DNA of 58,000 nucleotides. It comes from Cryptomeria japonica. Taxonomy: Eukaryota > Streptophyta > Pinopsida > Cupressales > Cupressaceae. The DNA lies in contig NC_081413.1 of the NCBI RefSeq assembly GCF_030272615.1, positions 183,720,951-183,778,950 on the forward strand, read 5' to 3'. Position 1 is the stretch's first letter. Each line of letters opens with the position of its first letter. Position numbers and translations under genes: made by a program. The notes beneath the pieces were generated by a model. That model saw only the letters and a program-made list of their open reading frames with translations, was not told where the DNA came from and did not search any database. This document shows, piece by piece, positions 10,741-21,960 of this stretch.

Positions 10741-10976
10741 ATCCTTGCCTTAGTTTCATCTCATTTTCCATGTCCTCATCCCACCAACGTCTTTGAGCAT
10801 ACTTTTAAAGGTCATGGTCCATTTTTTTCAAGGCTACTATCCAAACAAAAAGACGCTTGAGTCCTTCTTCCATCCCCTATCATGTGTCTGTCTTCTATTG
10901 AAAAAGTCAAAATACAAAAAAAAAAAAAAAAAAAAGACAAAAGAGAAAAAAAGTAAAGAAAAATAATTCGTTCACT

Positions 10977-11042
10977 GGTGAAAACCTGGCAAACAGGTGC
11001 CTTGGGCAAGTACCATGATGAAAACCTGGCAAACAGGCGTCA
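10977..11042 (+). repeat. Duplicated 'tgaaaacctggcaaacagg' segment
   Basis: Two copies, at about 10978 and 11018, about 40 bp apart in a non-coding stretch: the first followed by tgccttgggcaagtacca, the second by cgtcatgcgtaa. Several nearby 'cttgggggcagg' and 'actgggggcaaag' motifs (11071, 11671) resemble decayed purine tracts. Confidence 0.75.
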
Positions 11043-11717
11043 TGCGTAATTTATGAACTTCTTGCACACCACACTTGGGGGCAGGTTTTCCTCCTTCATA
11101 TCCTATTGCCCTTCATTATCCTATCATACCATGTCATTACTCTTCATATCCTATTGTCCATCATGTCCATTTCCCTTTTCCACATTTGATCTTGACAAGG
11201 CTGAGGATCGTCATGAGCATCATGCATCTTGTTTGTAGCTTTTAGTCTATCATAGCTTTTGGTCATTTATCCATTTGCTTATTACAACCTTTCATCCATA
11301 TTCCCTGGCTTATTGCAACTTTCTGCCACTATCCCGTATCCTATCCCAATCTTTAGTCCATGTCCCTTATCCATTCTTGGTCTTGCTTATCCTGTCCATA
11401 TCTTATCACTATCCATACACTCTTTCTATTCCTTGATCTTGATCTGACATAAGGACGCAAAATTTAAATATGGTTTCAAACACCTCTTGACATGTCCCTC
11501 ATGCCATGTTCCTGTTTTACATTGTCATATCCAGTCTCTTGTCCCATCACACCATAGCCCTTGGAAATTGCATCCGTATTGTCTCCACGGTAAAAGGCCT
11601 TTGTCTTCCCTCTATCCACCATCATTTCAGCAAGCCTTTTTATTCACCTGTCATATTCCTTGCCTTGCTAGACACTGGGGGCAAAGTCATTAAAAACTAA
11701 AAACAAAAAAAATTTAA

Positions 11718-11835
11718 AATGTCCTGAAAAAATTTCATAAAAAAATTGAAAAATGTCCTGAAAAAATCTCAAAAACATTTAAAAATGTCCTGAAAAAATC
11801 TCAAAAAAATCGAATAATGTCCTAAAAAAATATCT
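11718..11835 (+). repeat. A-rich tandem repeat 'atgtcctgaaaaaat', period ~33
   Basis: Copies begin near 11719, 11753, 11785 and 11818, with decayed continuation to about 11890. Low-complexity and non-coding. Confidence 0.8.
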
Positions 11836-12814
11836 AAAAATTAAAAAAATGAAAATCCCTAAAAATCATTAAAAAGTCTTGAAAAAATGAACACAAAAAC
11901 ATTGCAAAAACATTAAAATCCAAAAACAAGCATTTTGCAATAAATGACCCCCCCTGTGCATAGACAGCTCACTGAGTATACATCCAATAACTCGCAATCA
12001 AACATTGTGCTTTAATGAAATCATGCTTTAACAGATGACCTTTTTCAATCAAATCAAACATTCAAACTGATCAAAATTGTCTTATCAATCAAATATCAAC
12101 CGCAAATTTATTCGTCCTTGGCACACTATCATGGGTCTTATACAGGGTGTGGTATACTCGAAACCAGACTGTGTCCTATCTTAGACGGGGTACCGCATTT
12201 TCTAAAACTAGACAACATGATTGTCCTATCAGCACTTTCAACTTTTGACAATAAAGATCAAGATGTTTGTCTGATTTGCTTGAATTTGTGTATCTTATCT
12301 TTTTATTGATTTATCTTTGGCTTCGATCATGTTCCTATGTTGCTCGATGATGTCACTGAGTGATTTAGAGTGACCGGGATGGCTCATGGTTTTTTTTTCT
12401 TTTTTGATTGTGATTGTTGTTTGTCTGTGATGTGTTTGTCTTTTGCAAAAAGGGTTGCATTTTAGCTCTGGCCTTCAATGCCATGATGCTACGCATCCAT
12501 TTTGCTACATTAAATAAAGGTTCTCACCTACAAAGTGCATTACTGAAAGCAATTTTTTCTTCATCTCTACCTATCCTCTGTCTAATTTCTGCTTACTAAC
12601 ATTTCTTCCGTCAGTCTTGGCAGTGCGTTTGATCCTATCATTTTCTATCATTCTTATCGATCAATTGGCCTCTTTTCTGCATGTTTCCGGCCAATTCCTC
12701 GAGGGGCATGCATATATCATTGTTATTGTCTGGGGCATTTTCATATGTCATTGTCAGCGTCCGGGGCATTTTCATTACTGTTCTTTGAAACAACGCTTAA
12801 AATCACATTGTCTC

Positions 12815-12828
12815 AAAGAGGGGCAAAA
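12815..12828 (+). other. Polypurine tract of the nested element
   Basis: aaagaggggcaaaa lies directly before the TG of the 3' LTR, as expected for plus-strand priming; it fixes the element's orientation. Confidence 0.9.
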
Positions 12829-14046
12829 TGTAGACACCTAAAAATGGTCAACGCTTGCGGAGTCATACTTTAACATTTGCGCATTGCCTCATTTTAGGTT
12901 TTTGCGTCGCATTAACATTTCTCCTATGATTCGTACTTGGTTTTTATCATTTGCGAGCATCGAGTCATTCTTCTACATTCTTCATTTTGTCTCGCTTTCG
13001 AATTTGGTCTTGCCGATAACAATCTTTAATCATGATTTTGGTCGATCTTGTCAATCTCTTATCAACTTGTCAATCTCGTCGTTTTACGATCAATTTGTCA
13101 TTGATCCTTGTCCTCTTCAATCATGTCAATTTGGATCAATTTGTCATTGTTCCTCAGCGCATTTATCAATCAAATCATTTATCAATTCAAAATCATGATC
13201 GAATCAATATCAACTATCCTTTGTCAAGACCTAATTGTCGTCTTTGCATTTCTAATTCATCTTCCAAGGTTTTATGATTTATTCATTTAATCTTGTTTGG
13301 CATTTTCCCTCTAGGTTAAATAATTTATTTATTTATCCTAAGTCTTCTTGTCACAATTAAATGTTTATTTAATTGGCTAATTAATTTCCTCCTATTTTTG
13401 TAAATTAATTAATGAATGAGAAATTATTAATTAATTTACCTAATTTGCATCAATTTCCTAATTTCCAAGTCATCATTTCCAACTTAATTTTCTAATTTCT
13501 CCTAAATTCCTAAATGTCTATTTCTATTTCAAAAAATTGTCATAAATCCTTGCATAGAAATTTGTCATAAATTGTCATAAATCCTTGCATAGCAATTTGT
13601 CATACACATGTCATAATTTTGCTATTCTTGATTTGAATTTCTATTCGAATCAATTTCATGCTAATCTTGTCTTTTTCTCCAATTTCTCTATAAATTGGAT
13701 GAATTTCTTCAATCAAATCCCTTGATTCTTGATTCCTAATCCTTAATCAGACTATCGAATTTACGCTTCTAGTACTCTTGATCAAAAATCCCGTCTACTT
13801 GCTTCCAATTGTGTGTGCACTTGTAGGTGAGATCCACAACTATTTGAAGAGGAAAGAAGAACAATGGAGCCGCATGGAAGGAGCATTCAAATCGTCATCC
13901 GGTTTGCATAATATTTAGTTTTGTATGCTTCGTTTTCATGTCTCTATTGAATGTGTCTTAGGATAGATTCATTGCAATGAATGCATTTGTGCTTGAGTTA
14001 TTATGTTTATTTATGTTTGTGATGATTTCCTATTTCCTATGCTACA
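12829..14046 (+). repeat. 3' LTR of the nested element
   Basis: 1218 bp, same ends as 5030-6247. It ends at ...tatgctaca and is followed by the AAAAG duplication and then by copia RT sequence. TATA copy at 13689-13694. Confidence 0.96.
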
Positions 14047-14051
14047 AAAAG
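14047..14051. repeat. Target site duplication AAAAG, right copy
   Basis: Matches 5025-5029. The copia RT coding sequence continues from here, so the insertion point lies within the conserved segment between QMDVKSAF and LHGDLDEE. Confidence 0.95.
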
Positions 14052-14360
14052 CACTCTTCACATCCATCTGATGTATAGCCCAACCATGAGCTGCAGCAAT
14101 AGCAAGTGTCAAGCGAATGGAGTTCATCTTGGCTACGGGCGCAAAGGTCTTAGTATAGTCAACACCTACAACTTGAGAGAAACCTTTCGCAGCAAGTCAA
14201 GCCTTGTACTTATCCACACTACCATCCGCTGCAAACTTGGTCCGATAGATCCACTTACATCAAACCATCTTTCTCCCCTTAGGGAGATGGACTAAATCCC
14301 ATGTGTTGTTCCTCATCAAGGAACGATACTCTTCCTCCATAGCTTGGTCCCACTTAGGAA
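14052..14360 (-). pseudogene. Copia reverse transcriptase, N-terminal part
   Basis: Minus-strand reading gives EEYRSLMRNNTWDLVHLP, GRKMV-CKWIYRTKF, KGFSQVVGVDYTKTFAPVAK and AAAHGWAIHQMDVKSAF, the usual start of the copia RT including the first catalytic aspartate (the D of QMDVKSAF). Two or more stops (for example after GRKMV and after DKYKA) inactivate it. The domain is cut exactly here by the nested LTR element; the rest is at 4291-5024. Confidence 0.92.
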
Positions 14361-14379
14361 CCCCTGATGCTTCCCGAAA

Positions 14380-14780
14380 TGTCTATGGATCGAAAGTGGT
14401 AGCAATGAATGCATGTGGTAGATCCTGATGTTGTGATCGAGTTCTCTGTGTATCTGAAGGATCCCCAACAAGAGAACCTGCTAACTCAAGTGTCTATCAA
14501 GCCCAACGAGGTCCAGGTGGAGGTGGAGAACGAGGCTCCTCAACTGCAAGTGGACCCTACGGAGGTGTAACCATGCGAGTAAGAGTTAAAGGATTCTCAT
14601 CATCTGAATCACTAGCATCACTATCCACAATGGAGGAAGGTGGAGGAGGTAGAGAGGCTAAGCTAGGAGAGCTTTCCTCAAAGTGAACACTCCTCTCAAT
14701 AAACACCTCATGTGTCTCAGGATCCATCAATCTATATGCCTTAACACCCTCAGGATATCCAACAAATATGTAAGGCCGAC
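14380..14780 (-). pseudogene. Copia integrase-RT linker, decayed
   Basis: Continues the pol reading from integrase: YIFVGYPEGVKAYRLMDPET, VFIERSVHFEESSPSL, then an acidic/Pro-rich linker with several stops. The YPEGVKAYRL and RSVHFEE motifs are standard for the region between copia integrase and RT. Confidence 0.8.
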
Positions 14781-14781
14781 T

Positions 14782-15792
14782 CTAAGGTTCTAATGCCTTG
14801 CATTTCTGTAGAGGTATGAGAGCCCATGCTGGACACCCAAAGACTCTGAAATGTCTCACAGTCAGTTTCCTACCAGCCCAAGCCTCAAAAGGAGTAATAC
14901 CTTGCAAAGCTTTGTGAGGAACCCGATTTTGGATGTGTGTGGCACAACTGATAGCCTCGGCCCAAAAGGCGGGATCAAGAGAACGTGCATGAATCATACA
15001 ACTAGCCATTTCTTTGAGAGTTCTATTCTTGCATTCTGCAACTCCATTCTATTGTGGAGTGTATGCTACAGAATGCTGAAGATCAATCCCCTCAAATGTA
15101 CAAAAATCCTCAAGTCTCTTGTTCACATATTTCCTTCCATTATCTGTATGAAGAAACTTGACCACTTTCCCAGATTGCTTCTCCACATGAGTCTTGAAGT
15201 CCTTAAATCTGTCAAATACTTCACTCTTATGAATGAGAAAGTAGACCCAAGTGAAACAGGAGTAGTCATCAATGAAGGTGAGGACATAGTGGGCCTTGCT
15301 AAATGAAGGTGCTGGAAATGGACCTACTACATCACTGTGAACAAGTTGAAGAACTTCCAAAGCTCTCCAAGCTTTCCCTTTATCAAAATTCTCCTTGGGA
15401 TGCTTGCCCATGGAACAACCTGAACATACACCCTCTGAAAAACTGATTCGAGGTAGACCTATGACCATGGCTTTAGTGCTGAGCTGTTGAAGATAGCGGT
15501 AGTTGAGATGACCAAACCACTCATGCCATAGCTTACTTTCTGAATTTGAATGAGTAAGCAAGGCCCTAGAAGGTGAACTTGGCACAAAGTGGGAGAATGA
15601 ATAAAGCCTTGAGTTGTCATTGACTTGTCCCACTGCTACCAAGGCATCATCATCAAGTTCCTTTACCACAACTGAATCTGGTGTAAGCTCAACCTTTTTC
15701 CCATTCCCATAGTGAGTGATTCGGTAGATAGAGAGAAGGTTGGTAGACAAGTTAGGAACATAGAGAACATTCTCAAATGTTCCATCATCCAT
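14782..15792 (-). pseudogene. Copia GAG-pre-integrase and integrase domains
   Basis: The stretch begins at MDDGTFENVLYVPNLSTN; the zinc-binding pre-integrase segment follows (LWHEWFGHLNYRYLQ, then VCSGCSMGK, an H-H-C-C arrangement). The catalytic core has the first Asp in VHSDVVGPF, the second in FLHTDNGRKYVN, and the Glu in NGVAECKNRTLKEM. Integrase joins the cDNA ends to target DNA. A TAG stop at 15049-15051 falls where the family has TPQ-Q-NGVAE, replacing a Gln codon, so the domain reads as two pieces, 15049-15792 and 14782-15048; the second ends at another stop in ...KCKALEP. It would not give a working enzyme without suppression. Confidence 0.93.
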
Positions 15793-16089
15793 GTCAACTG
15801 AACCTTTCCCTTCAACCTCTACTTATGTATCATCACCTATGTAAATGTGAAGTACCTTAGATGGCTCCAATGAAGAAAACTGCTCCTTTGTAGAACCCAT
15901 GTGATATGAGGCACCTGAGTCAAGTATCCACTATTGTGAAGAACCTGTAGTAGCCACAAATGCTTGTCCTTTTCCATTAGATTGTGAGGAAGAGGAAGGA
16001 GTTGAATCCTTCTTTGTGTAGGTGGATGGCAAGTTGATGTTGTTTTTCTTGAGAAGATTTGTCAACTCATCAACTTGCTTGGTGTGGCA
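15793..16089 (-). pseudogene. Copia protease region
   Basis: The minus strand reads WILDSGASYHM near 15900-15930, with the aspartic protease active site D-S-G at 15914-15922, then KVLHIYIGDDT and VEVEGKGSVDM, where the integrase-side frame begins. Stops precede the W (a TAG at 15931-15933) and follow IGDDT. The region is continuous with the zinc knuckle upstream. Confidence 0.85.
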
Positions 16090-16922
16090 TCAATGCTCAT
16101 CATGACCATACTTCTTGCAATATGCACAAGTTGGCTTATCCTTCTTAGGTGGTGTCCCCTTCTTGGAAGAGGATGAAAAATTGCCTTGTGATGGAGAGGA
16201 TGATTTTCCTTTTTCCTGTTGTGGCTTAGACTTGGAGTGCTTCTTCTTCTTGTTGGAATCTTTGCCTTGACTTCCTTGATTCCCTTGATTAGCCACCAAA
16301 GCCTTGGACTTTGAAGACTTGAGAAGCCCCATGTTCAACAACTTAGATTGTTCCAATATCAACATTTTTGTGAAAGCATCAAATGAAGGCATAACAAGGA
16401 ACTCCCCACTGTCAAACGATGAGTTTGGAAGCTAGACACAAATGCTGCATATTCTGGTGCAAGCTTGTCCAACAAGTTCAATATCAACTGAGCATCCTTT
16501 TTGTCAATTCCACAATCCTTAAGCTTTGCTCTTAGCTCATTTGCTTTGGTGACATAATCTTGGATTGTATCAAAACTCTTGGGATCCAAGTTGGTGAGCT
16601 CATTGTCAATCTTATACCCTCTGATTTCATCAACTTTACCGTACAATTTCTGAAACATATCCCAAGCATCTTTGATTGTAGTACACTTCTCAATATGAAA
16701 GATGAGGTCATCTGATACATACTTGTGCAAAGTTCCAAGAGCCATGCAATTCTTAGTGAGCCATTCTAACTGAGCATTAGGATCAGCCTTAGGATCAGGT
16801 GGTGCTGCTATTGTTCCATCTATGTAATGCGTGAGACCTTTTTCTATTAATTTGCTCCATACTTTAATTTTCCATGATGCATAATTATGTGGAGTTAAAG
16901 GTGGAAATTTATGAGGACTCAT
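16090..16922 (-). pseudogene. Copia gag (capsid and nucleocapsid)
   Basis: The most plausible start is the ATG at 16922 (MSPHKFPPLTPHNYASWK), typical of the copia UBN2-type gag; an upstream in-frame ATG at 16970 would add 16 residues without family support. The capsid continues through KDAWDMFQKLY, ELTNLDPKSFDTIQDYV, and LAPEYAAFVSSFQT. A frameshift near 16400 moves the reading into a second frame (MPSFDAFTKMLILEQSK), which leads to a Lys/Ser-rich tail and the zinc knuckle CAYCKKYGHDEH. The next codon is TGA (16090-16092) directly before the last Cys of the C-C-H-C knuckle. Gag forms the particle that packages element RNA; this copy cannot be made whole. Confidence 0.93.
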
Positions 16923-17950
16923 TGCAAAAAAAATGAAAGGGCACAAGGAAAGAGAGACACAATCACACAAGACACCCCCCCAAATTCACTCAATCAAAGA
17001 ACCCCCCCAAAAGTGATGATTTGGCACTTTATACTTAATTCATATACAATGGGCCACTTGCAAAAAATGGCAAAATGGGCTTCTGATTTCAATTTTACAA
17101 CTGCCTCATTAAGGCCAAAAGAGACTCAAACTAATAATGCAAGAGATCTAAACTAAGATCCAAGCACTTTACAAGTACCTAATAGGCCAAATAAGACCAA
17201 TATTTGAAAGTAAAAATTCTACTCAAAATCTCTGAAATCTGATCATAAATTATAAAAGTAGATGAAAAAACATGCACTTTCAAAAAAAATGGCACCTGAA
17301 AAGGAGGTCGTATGAGCTCAAACGAGGCCTTTGAAGTTGCAGAATTGGGGATTGGATAGGTACAGCTGAGAGAATCCAAAAATTCTGAAAAACCTATGCA
17401 CCAAAACCAGAAAATAACCACACCACTATGAAGAGCACGAAAAATTAGCCCAAATCAAAAAAAAATTGCACCCAAAAGGAGCAAAATTGAGCAAGTTATG
17501 GGCCTCCAAAGTTGACCCAAAAATCCAAACTACTCAACAGAGAGGGGTCTAAAAAATTTCCAAAGAAAATGTTGACTGGGTGCTGCTGACTAGGCGCTGA
17601 TTGTGCACTGCTGACTGGGCAGAAGGTACAGATCCCAAAAATAATTTTCAAATTTTTTTTTTTTTTTTCAAAAAAAATTTTCAAACTGGAAAATAATTTT
17701 ATTTTTTTTTGAAAAAAATCCGAAAATTCCGTACCATACTGCCCGAATTGGGCAGAAAATTTCCTCCACACCCAAAAATCGATTTTCGCCAAAATAGGTC
17801 GAATTTATACTCGATTTTTATGGAAATGGCCTCCCGGACGCAATGGTGAGGTCGAAAATGCTCCAAGATGCCTCCAAAAAGCGCAGTTCCTCAAATCCAA
17901 AAATAGAAGCCTTCCACGATGTCTCCAAAAACCAATCAATGAAGCCTCAA
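16923..17950 (-). other. Copia 5' leader
   Basis: Untranslated region between the primer site and gag. Contains long A/T runs near 17648-17720 and the C-run 'ccccccc' at 16975 and 17004. No ORF here has family support. Confidence 0.7.
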
Positions 17951-17964
17951 TGGCTCTGATACCA
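17951..17964 (-). other. Primer binding site for initiator tRNA-Met (copia)
   Basis: The plus strand tggctctgatacca reads TGGTATCAGAGCCA on the minus strand, directly after the 5' LTR. This is the classic complement of the plant initiator tRNA-Met 3' end used by many copia elements. Confidence 0.95.
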
Positions 17965-18417
17965 TGTGGGATTTTGCCAAGATCAAGGGCACAATGAAAA
18001 GTATTAAAATAGAGACAAAAGAATGACAAGAACAAACTATATTCTCATCAATATGAAAATGATCAACTGGATTCATACCAATACAATGAATATAGGCTTG
18101 CTTATATAGGCAAGGCCATATGGATGTACGAGCACACAATCATGACATGTGGCTCAATGAGAAACAAGGGTAGGTAAGAAATACTAGGGGTGGGTAGGAG
18201 AAATAATATAATATTCCACAAGAGGTGGATGACCCACCAAATGTGGAGTGTAACAGCAAAATAAGACCACAAAAGATGGAATTTCTCCTACAAGTTCTAT
18301 CTCTATGTGCACACTTCCCTAAGTGTCTCAAATCCAAACTACAAAGAGATGCATTATCCTAAGTTAACTTAAGTACAGTGTAATAATATCCAAAATGAAT
18401 ATTTATTTACACCAACA
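17965..18417 (-). repeat. 5' LTR of the copia element
   Basis: 453 bp, matching 3119-3571. Read on the minus strand it opens TGTTGGTGTAAATAA and ends CCCACA, next to the primer site. Confidence 0.95.
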
Positions 18418-18422
18418 TATAG
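18418..18422. repeat. Target site duplication TATAG, right copy
   Basis: Matches 3114-3118 exactly. Confidence 0.93.
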
Positions 18423-20534
18423 CATATATTAGTAAGTAAATTTCAATTGTAAATAATTTTTATTTATTAATGTAGAATGTATATATGTGTTTGTTGAATT
18501 AATTAATTGATGTTTCTAAGGAACAATTTCATTTTGTTTTGGTATTTTTTTTATATATTTTAGTATTTTTTATGGATTTTGATTTGATTATATTTATTTT
18601 TTAGCAATTATGTCGCTTAGGTTTAGTCACTGCTCTTTTAGATCTTATAATTCTTCTACCTAAACTTTATTGCTAACGTAATACTGTGATTATTATAGTC
18701 ATACTTAATCCAAGAAAGTGCGACTTTAGTGTATATATTTTGTCACAATTTAACAAGATTGTGTGTCTATTTTAACAAGAGTACTATTGAACCTAACATA
18801 ATTAATACTAAAGATACAACTAACAATTCAAAATTATATTAAGATAGCATTACCCCTTACTCTTATTTTATTACATCCGATACACAATTATTATTGATTT
18901 TAAATAAAAAATTATATATAAACAATATTAAATTTAAAAAAAATATGAAATTTAATAAATTGTTTTTTTAAATATCCTCCAAAAATGATTATTACATTAA
19001 TAAAATAATAAGATAATTCTTACAAACTAAAAAAATTTAATTAAAAATATTCTATTAAAAACGTCACATGCCTAATATAATATAGGCATAATTCAATTGT
19101 AATTAGTAAAACCCATGTTAATATGAAATATAAAATCTGAAGTATAACTCATTACCCGCACCAAAAGATTTATTAATAAAAATAAATAAACTAAGACATT
19201 ATATTCATTATTCTTCTTTTATAAACTTAAATGTTTGCTAACTAAAAATGATTACTCATGATAGTCCTTTTGAGGCGCCTAAGATAATCCATGAATAATT
19301 TAAAAATTTAAATTTGATTTTTTTATTTATATGCACGTAAAAATATTTCTTAAAAATAGTATAAGGACATTTATTAATTCTTTATTGTATTTATATTATA
19401 ATAATTTTAGAATATAATTAATTGTTTATATTTAAAAGGTTAGTTTTTTTTAATATATATAATAATTTTATAAATTATTAAAGATATCATATTTCAACAA
19501 TCTATTATAATAGATACAAGTATTTCTTTAAAATATAACAAATTTTTCATATGATGTATTTCATATAATACTCTAATTCTACATATTCTTAAACAAAATT
19601 CAATTCCATCGTCAAAAGTCAATTTTAACCAATAAAAATAAAGTAAAAATATTTATCACTTTTTTATATAGATGAGGTGTAAAATTAATGTTGATTGTTT
19701 GACCATTTAATCATATGATGTTTCAATAGAGTGCTTAATCCATCCTCAAAATTTTAAAAATTTATAAAAATTATTATTAAGTTCCAATTATATTTGAATT
19801 AATTCTTAATCTAAATATTATGAGTTTGGTCATGGCATATATTAGCTAGTTACAAATAAAGTGTATACATTTGTAGAATCATTAGAATAATGTAGATATG
19901 ATATCAACAAATAGGTTTTAGCAAATGATTGTTGAGTGAATACTAGGTCACAACAAAGGTTCCAAAAATAAGAAAGGGTGTGAGTTTTACATTTTTTTTC
20001 CATTTGCATATTGGATTGGAGAGGTAGGTTCTATAGATTTGTCAAATATAAACATAAATTAAGAGATTCAAATTCCTAAATCACCCAAACATATGAAAAA
20101 TCCACGACGAGCTGAAAATGGCCATACCAAATAAAAGTTAACTTTCCATGCATCTAGAGGAGGGAAAGGTAAATCCTTAGAATTTTAAATGGGCTAAAGT
20201 AAACTATGAAAACAATGGTTGGGAGATTGAAACGATACAAGAATTTGAAAAAGTATATGTTTCTTATATATATAATTTTTATTGAACATGTTTAAATGTT
20301 TTTTGCAATATGGCACATGGGTTATTTGTGGACAATTTTGTTGCCTCTAGGGTTAGAATTTTGATTTCTCTTTAAAGGTCTATCATGTTCATCATAGCCC
20401 ATGTGCGTTGAGTTACCATTCCTAAATTTGGCATTTAAATTATTTTTAGGGATGTTGTGGCTTAGACTGGTAGAGTAATATGGTGTAAATAGAATACCAA
20501 AAATTTTCCAACCTAAGGGTTCATGGTAGGCATT
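18423..20534. other. AT-rich intergenic DNA, no gene seen
   Basis: Very AT-rich with stops in every frame. No repeat or ORF with family features was recognised. Confidence 0.65.
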
Positions 20535-20750
20535 TTATAGAAACTAAGTTGAATTAACCTATATAGAGGATAGTAAATTGATGGATCTTAGTTTTGAAAT
20601 AATTGTTATGCTAATTATTTATCTAAACAAGCCTAATGTATCTTATAGAAACTAAGTTGAATTAACCTATATAGAGGATAATAAATTGATGGATCTTAGT
20701 TTTGAAATAATTGATATGCTAATTATTTATCTAAACAAGCCTAATGTATG
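20535..20750. repeat. Tandem duplication of a 108 bp unit
   Basis: Copy one at 20535-20642 and copy two at 20643-20750, both from 'ttatagaaactaagttgaa' to 'gcctaatgta'. Only a couple of differences (tagtaaatt/taataaatt, attgttatg/attgatatg). Non-coding. Confidence 0.93.
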
Positions 20751-20998
20751 TTTCTTTTGCAGAAAAGAGTGAGCCTTGTTTCATGACTATCCTATCAAGA
20801 AAACTAAAATTATTCAAACCCCCAAACCCTATTCCTCTCTATTCTACTCAACTAAATCATCCCTATAGAAACCTAATATTCATAAAATTTCCCTAGTTAC
20901 CTTTGTTCATCATAAAACTATCCCCTCATCTTATTTCCCCTTATTCTCCTTCTAAGTCATCTCCACTAGTAGCCTCTATTCCTTATAAGGATTATATA

Positions 20999-21960
20999 TG
21001 TAGATACCCCAAAATTTGTCATCCAACATATAATTAATTGAATAAATATTTAATTAGTTATCATGCAATTCACTTTGTTTTCGTATTCTTGTAAGTAATT
21101 AAATAAGATTATTTAGTTAATTATTATATTCATCCCCATAATTAATTAAATTATATTTAATTATTGTCCCTTTTCTTTTATGATTAATTAATTTAATGAA
21201 ATCAACCATAGGCCCCACTCAATGAACTCTCTAGTCTTGAATAATTAATTAACTAATCCCTTCACTAACCCTCAATAGTATTTTTTAATTTAGTATTCTT
21301 CCAAATCCTTGAGCTTTCTATCATGTGACTTGAGTGTCCTCTTTAGTGCTCACACATGTGTGAGCATAATCTATGAATCTCCATTACTATCCTCCTCATC
21401 GTTTGACTTGACCCATCATTGGTTGTTCACATATGTGTAGCCACCTTAGACTTATGCTTTTCTTCCACATCTCACTTTTTGTGTGTCCTCATCTTGTACA
21501 CTTGAAAAATGTCCTCCACTAGTCATACTCATGGCCACCTTGGGTGTGCACACCTAACCCTCTTCCCATGACATGTCATTTTCTTAATCCTCCCTATGAC
21601 ACTTGTCACAAGGCTAATTTCTCAATCCTCTCACACAATCTCAACTATGTCTCTCGTTGCATCTTAACCCTCCATTTTCTCCACCAAAAATATATAAATT
21701 GAAGTCTTCACTCCCATTTCAAACAATCCACGTGCAAGTAATGTTATCTTCATCATTTGACATCAAAAACCTCATCAAAATACTCTTATTGTGTTGGTTT
21801 GAAGAGAAATCAACATTTATTCAACTCATCAATCATTTACCTTGTGGAGGAAATCAAGTGGAAGAAGGCACATTTCATCTCATTTTAGCACAAATCACTA
21901 TAAAGAAGTCTCTAGCACAAGTAAATAGCTCTATCTTGTCATGAATGAGAGGCTTCCAAG
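20999..21960 (+). repeat. Decayed LTR related to the 5030 LTR family (end uncertain)
   Basis: Opens TGTAGATACCCC (compare TGTAGACACC at 5030). It is followed by the same style of aattaat/attaaat-rich segment (21035-21260) and a TATA box in the context aaaatatataaattgaag at 21691-21698, about 690 bp in. The 3' end and flanking duplications could not be fixed. The minus-strand relative at 26065-27074 supports the family. Confidence 0.55.
21691..21698 (+). promoter_or_regulatory. TATA box of the 20999 LTR
   Basis: tatataaa, followed by 'ttgaag', in the same context as the TATA box of the nested element's LTR (tataaattgga). Confidence 0.45.

Larger units (their letters stand above)
10741..12814 (+). 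other. 3' non-coding interior of the nested element
   Basis: About 2 kb without a supported gene. It includes a 20-A run near 10916-10935, the duplicated 'gaaaacctggcaaacagg' (10977-11042), pyrimidine-rich DNA (11050-11650), A-rich tandem repeats (11718-11830) and unique AT-rich sequence up to the polypurine tract. Confidence 0.6.
5030..14046 (+). mobile_element. Young non-autonomous LTR retrotransposon nested in copia RT
   Basis: Identical-length 1218 bp LTRs (5030-6247, 12829-14046) in direct orientation, TG...CA ends, 5 bp AAAAG duplications and a polypurine tract at 12815-12828 define a full element of 9017 bp in plus orientation. The 6.6 kb interior has no integrase, protease, RT or RNase H in any frame that I could find. 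It carries only one long, compositionally biased ORF region (8349-10740) between long non-coding flanks. This matches the structure of a LARD-type element that depends on enzymes of a partner. The LTR family resembles Ty3/gypsy LTRs (opening TGTAGACACC). The LTRs are nearly identical, so the insertion is recent. Confidence 0.93.
3119..18417 (-). mobile_element. Complete, inactive Ty1/copia retrotransposon carrying a nested LTR element
   Basis: Two 453 bp LTRs (3119-3571 and 17965-18417) flanked by identical TATAG duplications bound the element. It is read on the minus strand: 5' LTR on the right, an initiator-methionine tRNA primer site at 17951-17964, then gag, zinc knuckle, protease, integrase, RT and RNase H, and a polypurine tract beside the left LTR. 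Integrase before RT is the Ty1/copia order. After removal of the nested element at 5030-14046 and one copy of its target duplication, the copia is about 6.3 kb, a normal length. Its LTRs differ at roughly 15 of 453 positions by eye and all coding domains carry stops or frameshifts, so it is an old autonomous copy that can no longer move. Confidence 0.95.

Noticed and set aside
10916-10935. Poly(A) run as a retrocopy tail
   Set aside because: It lies in the middle of an LTR element interior, with no LINE or processed-gene sequence before it.
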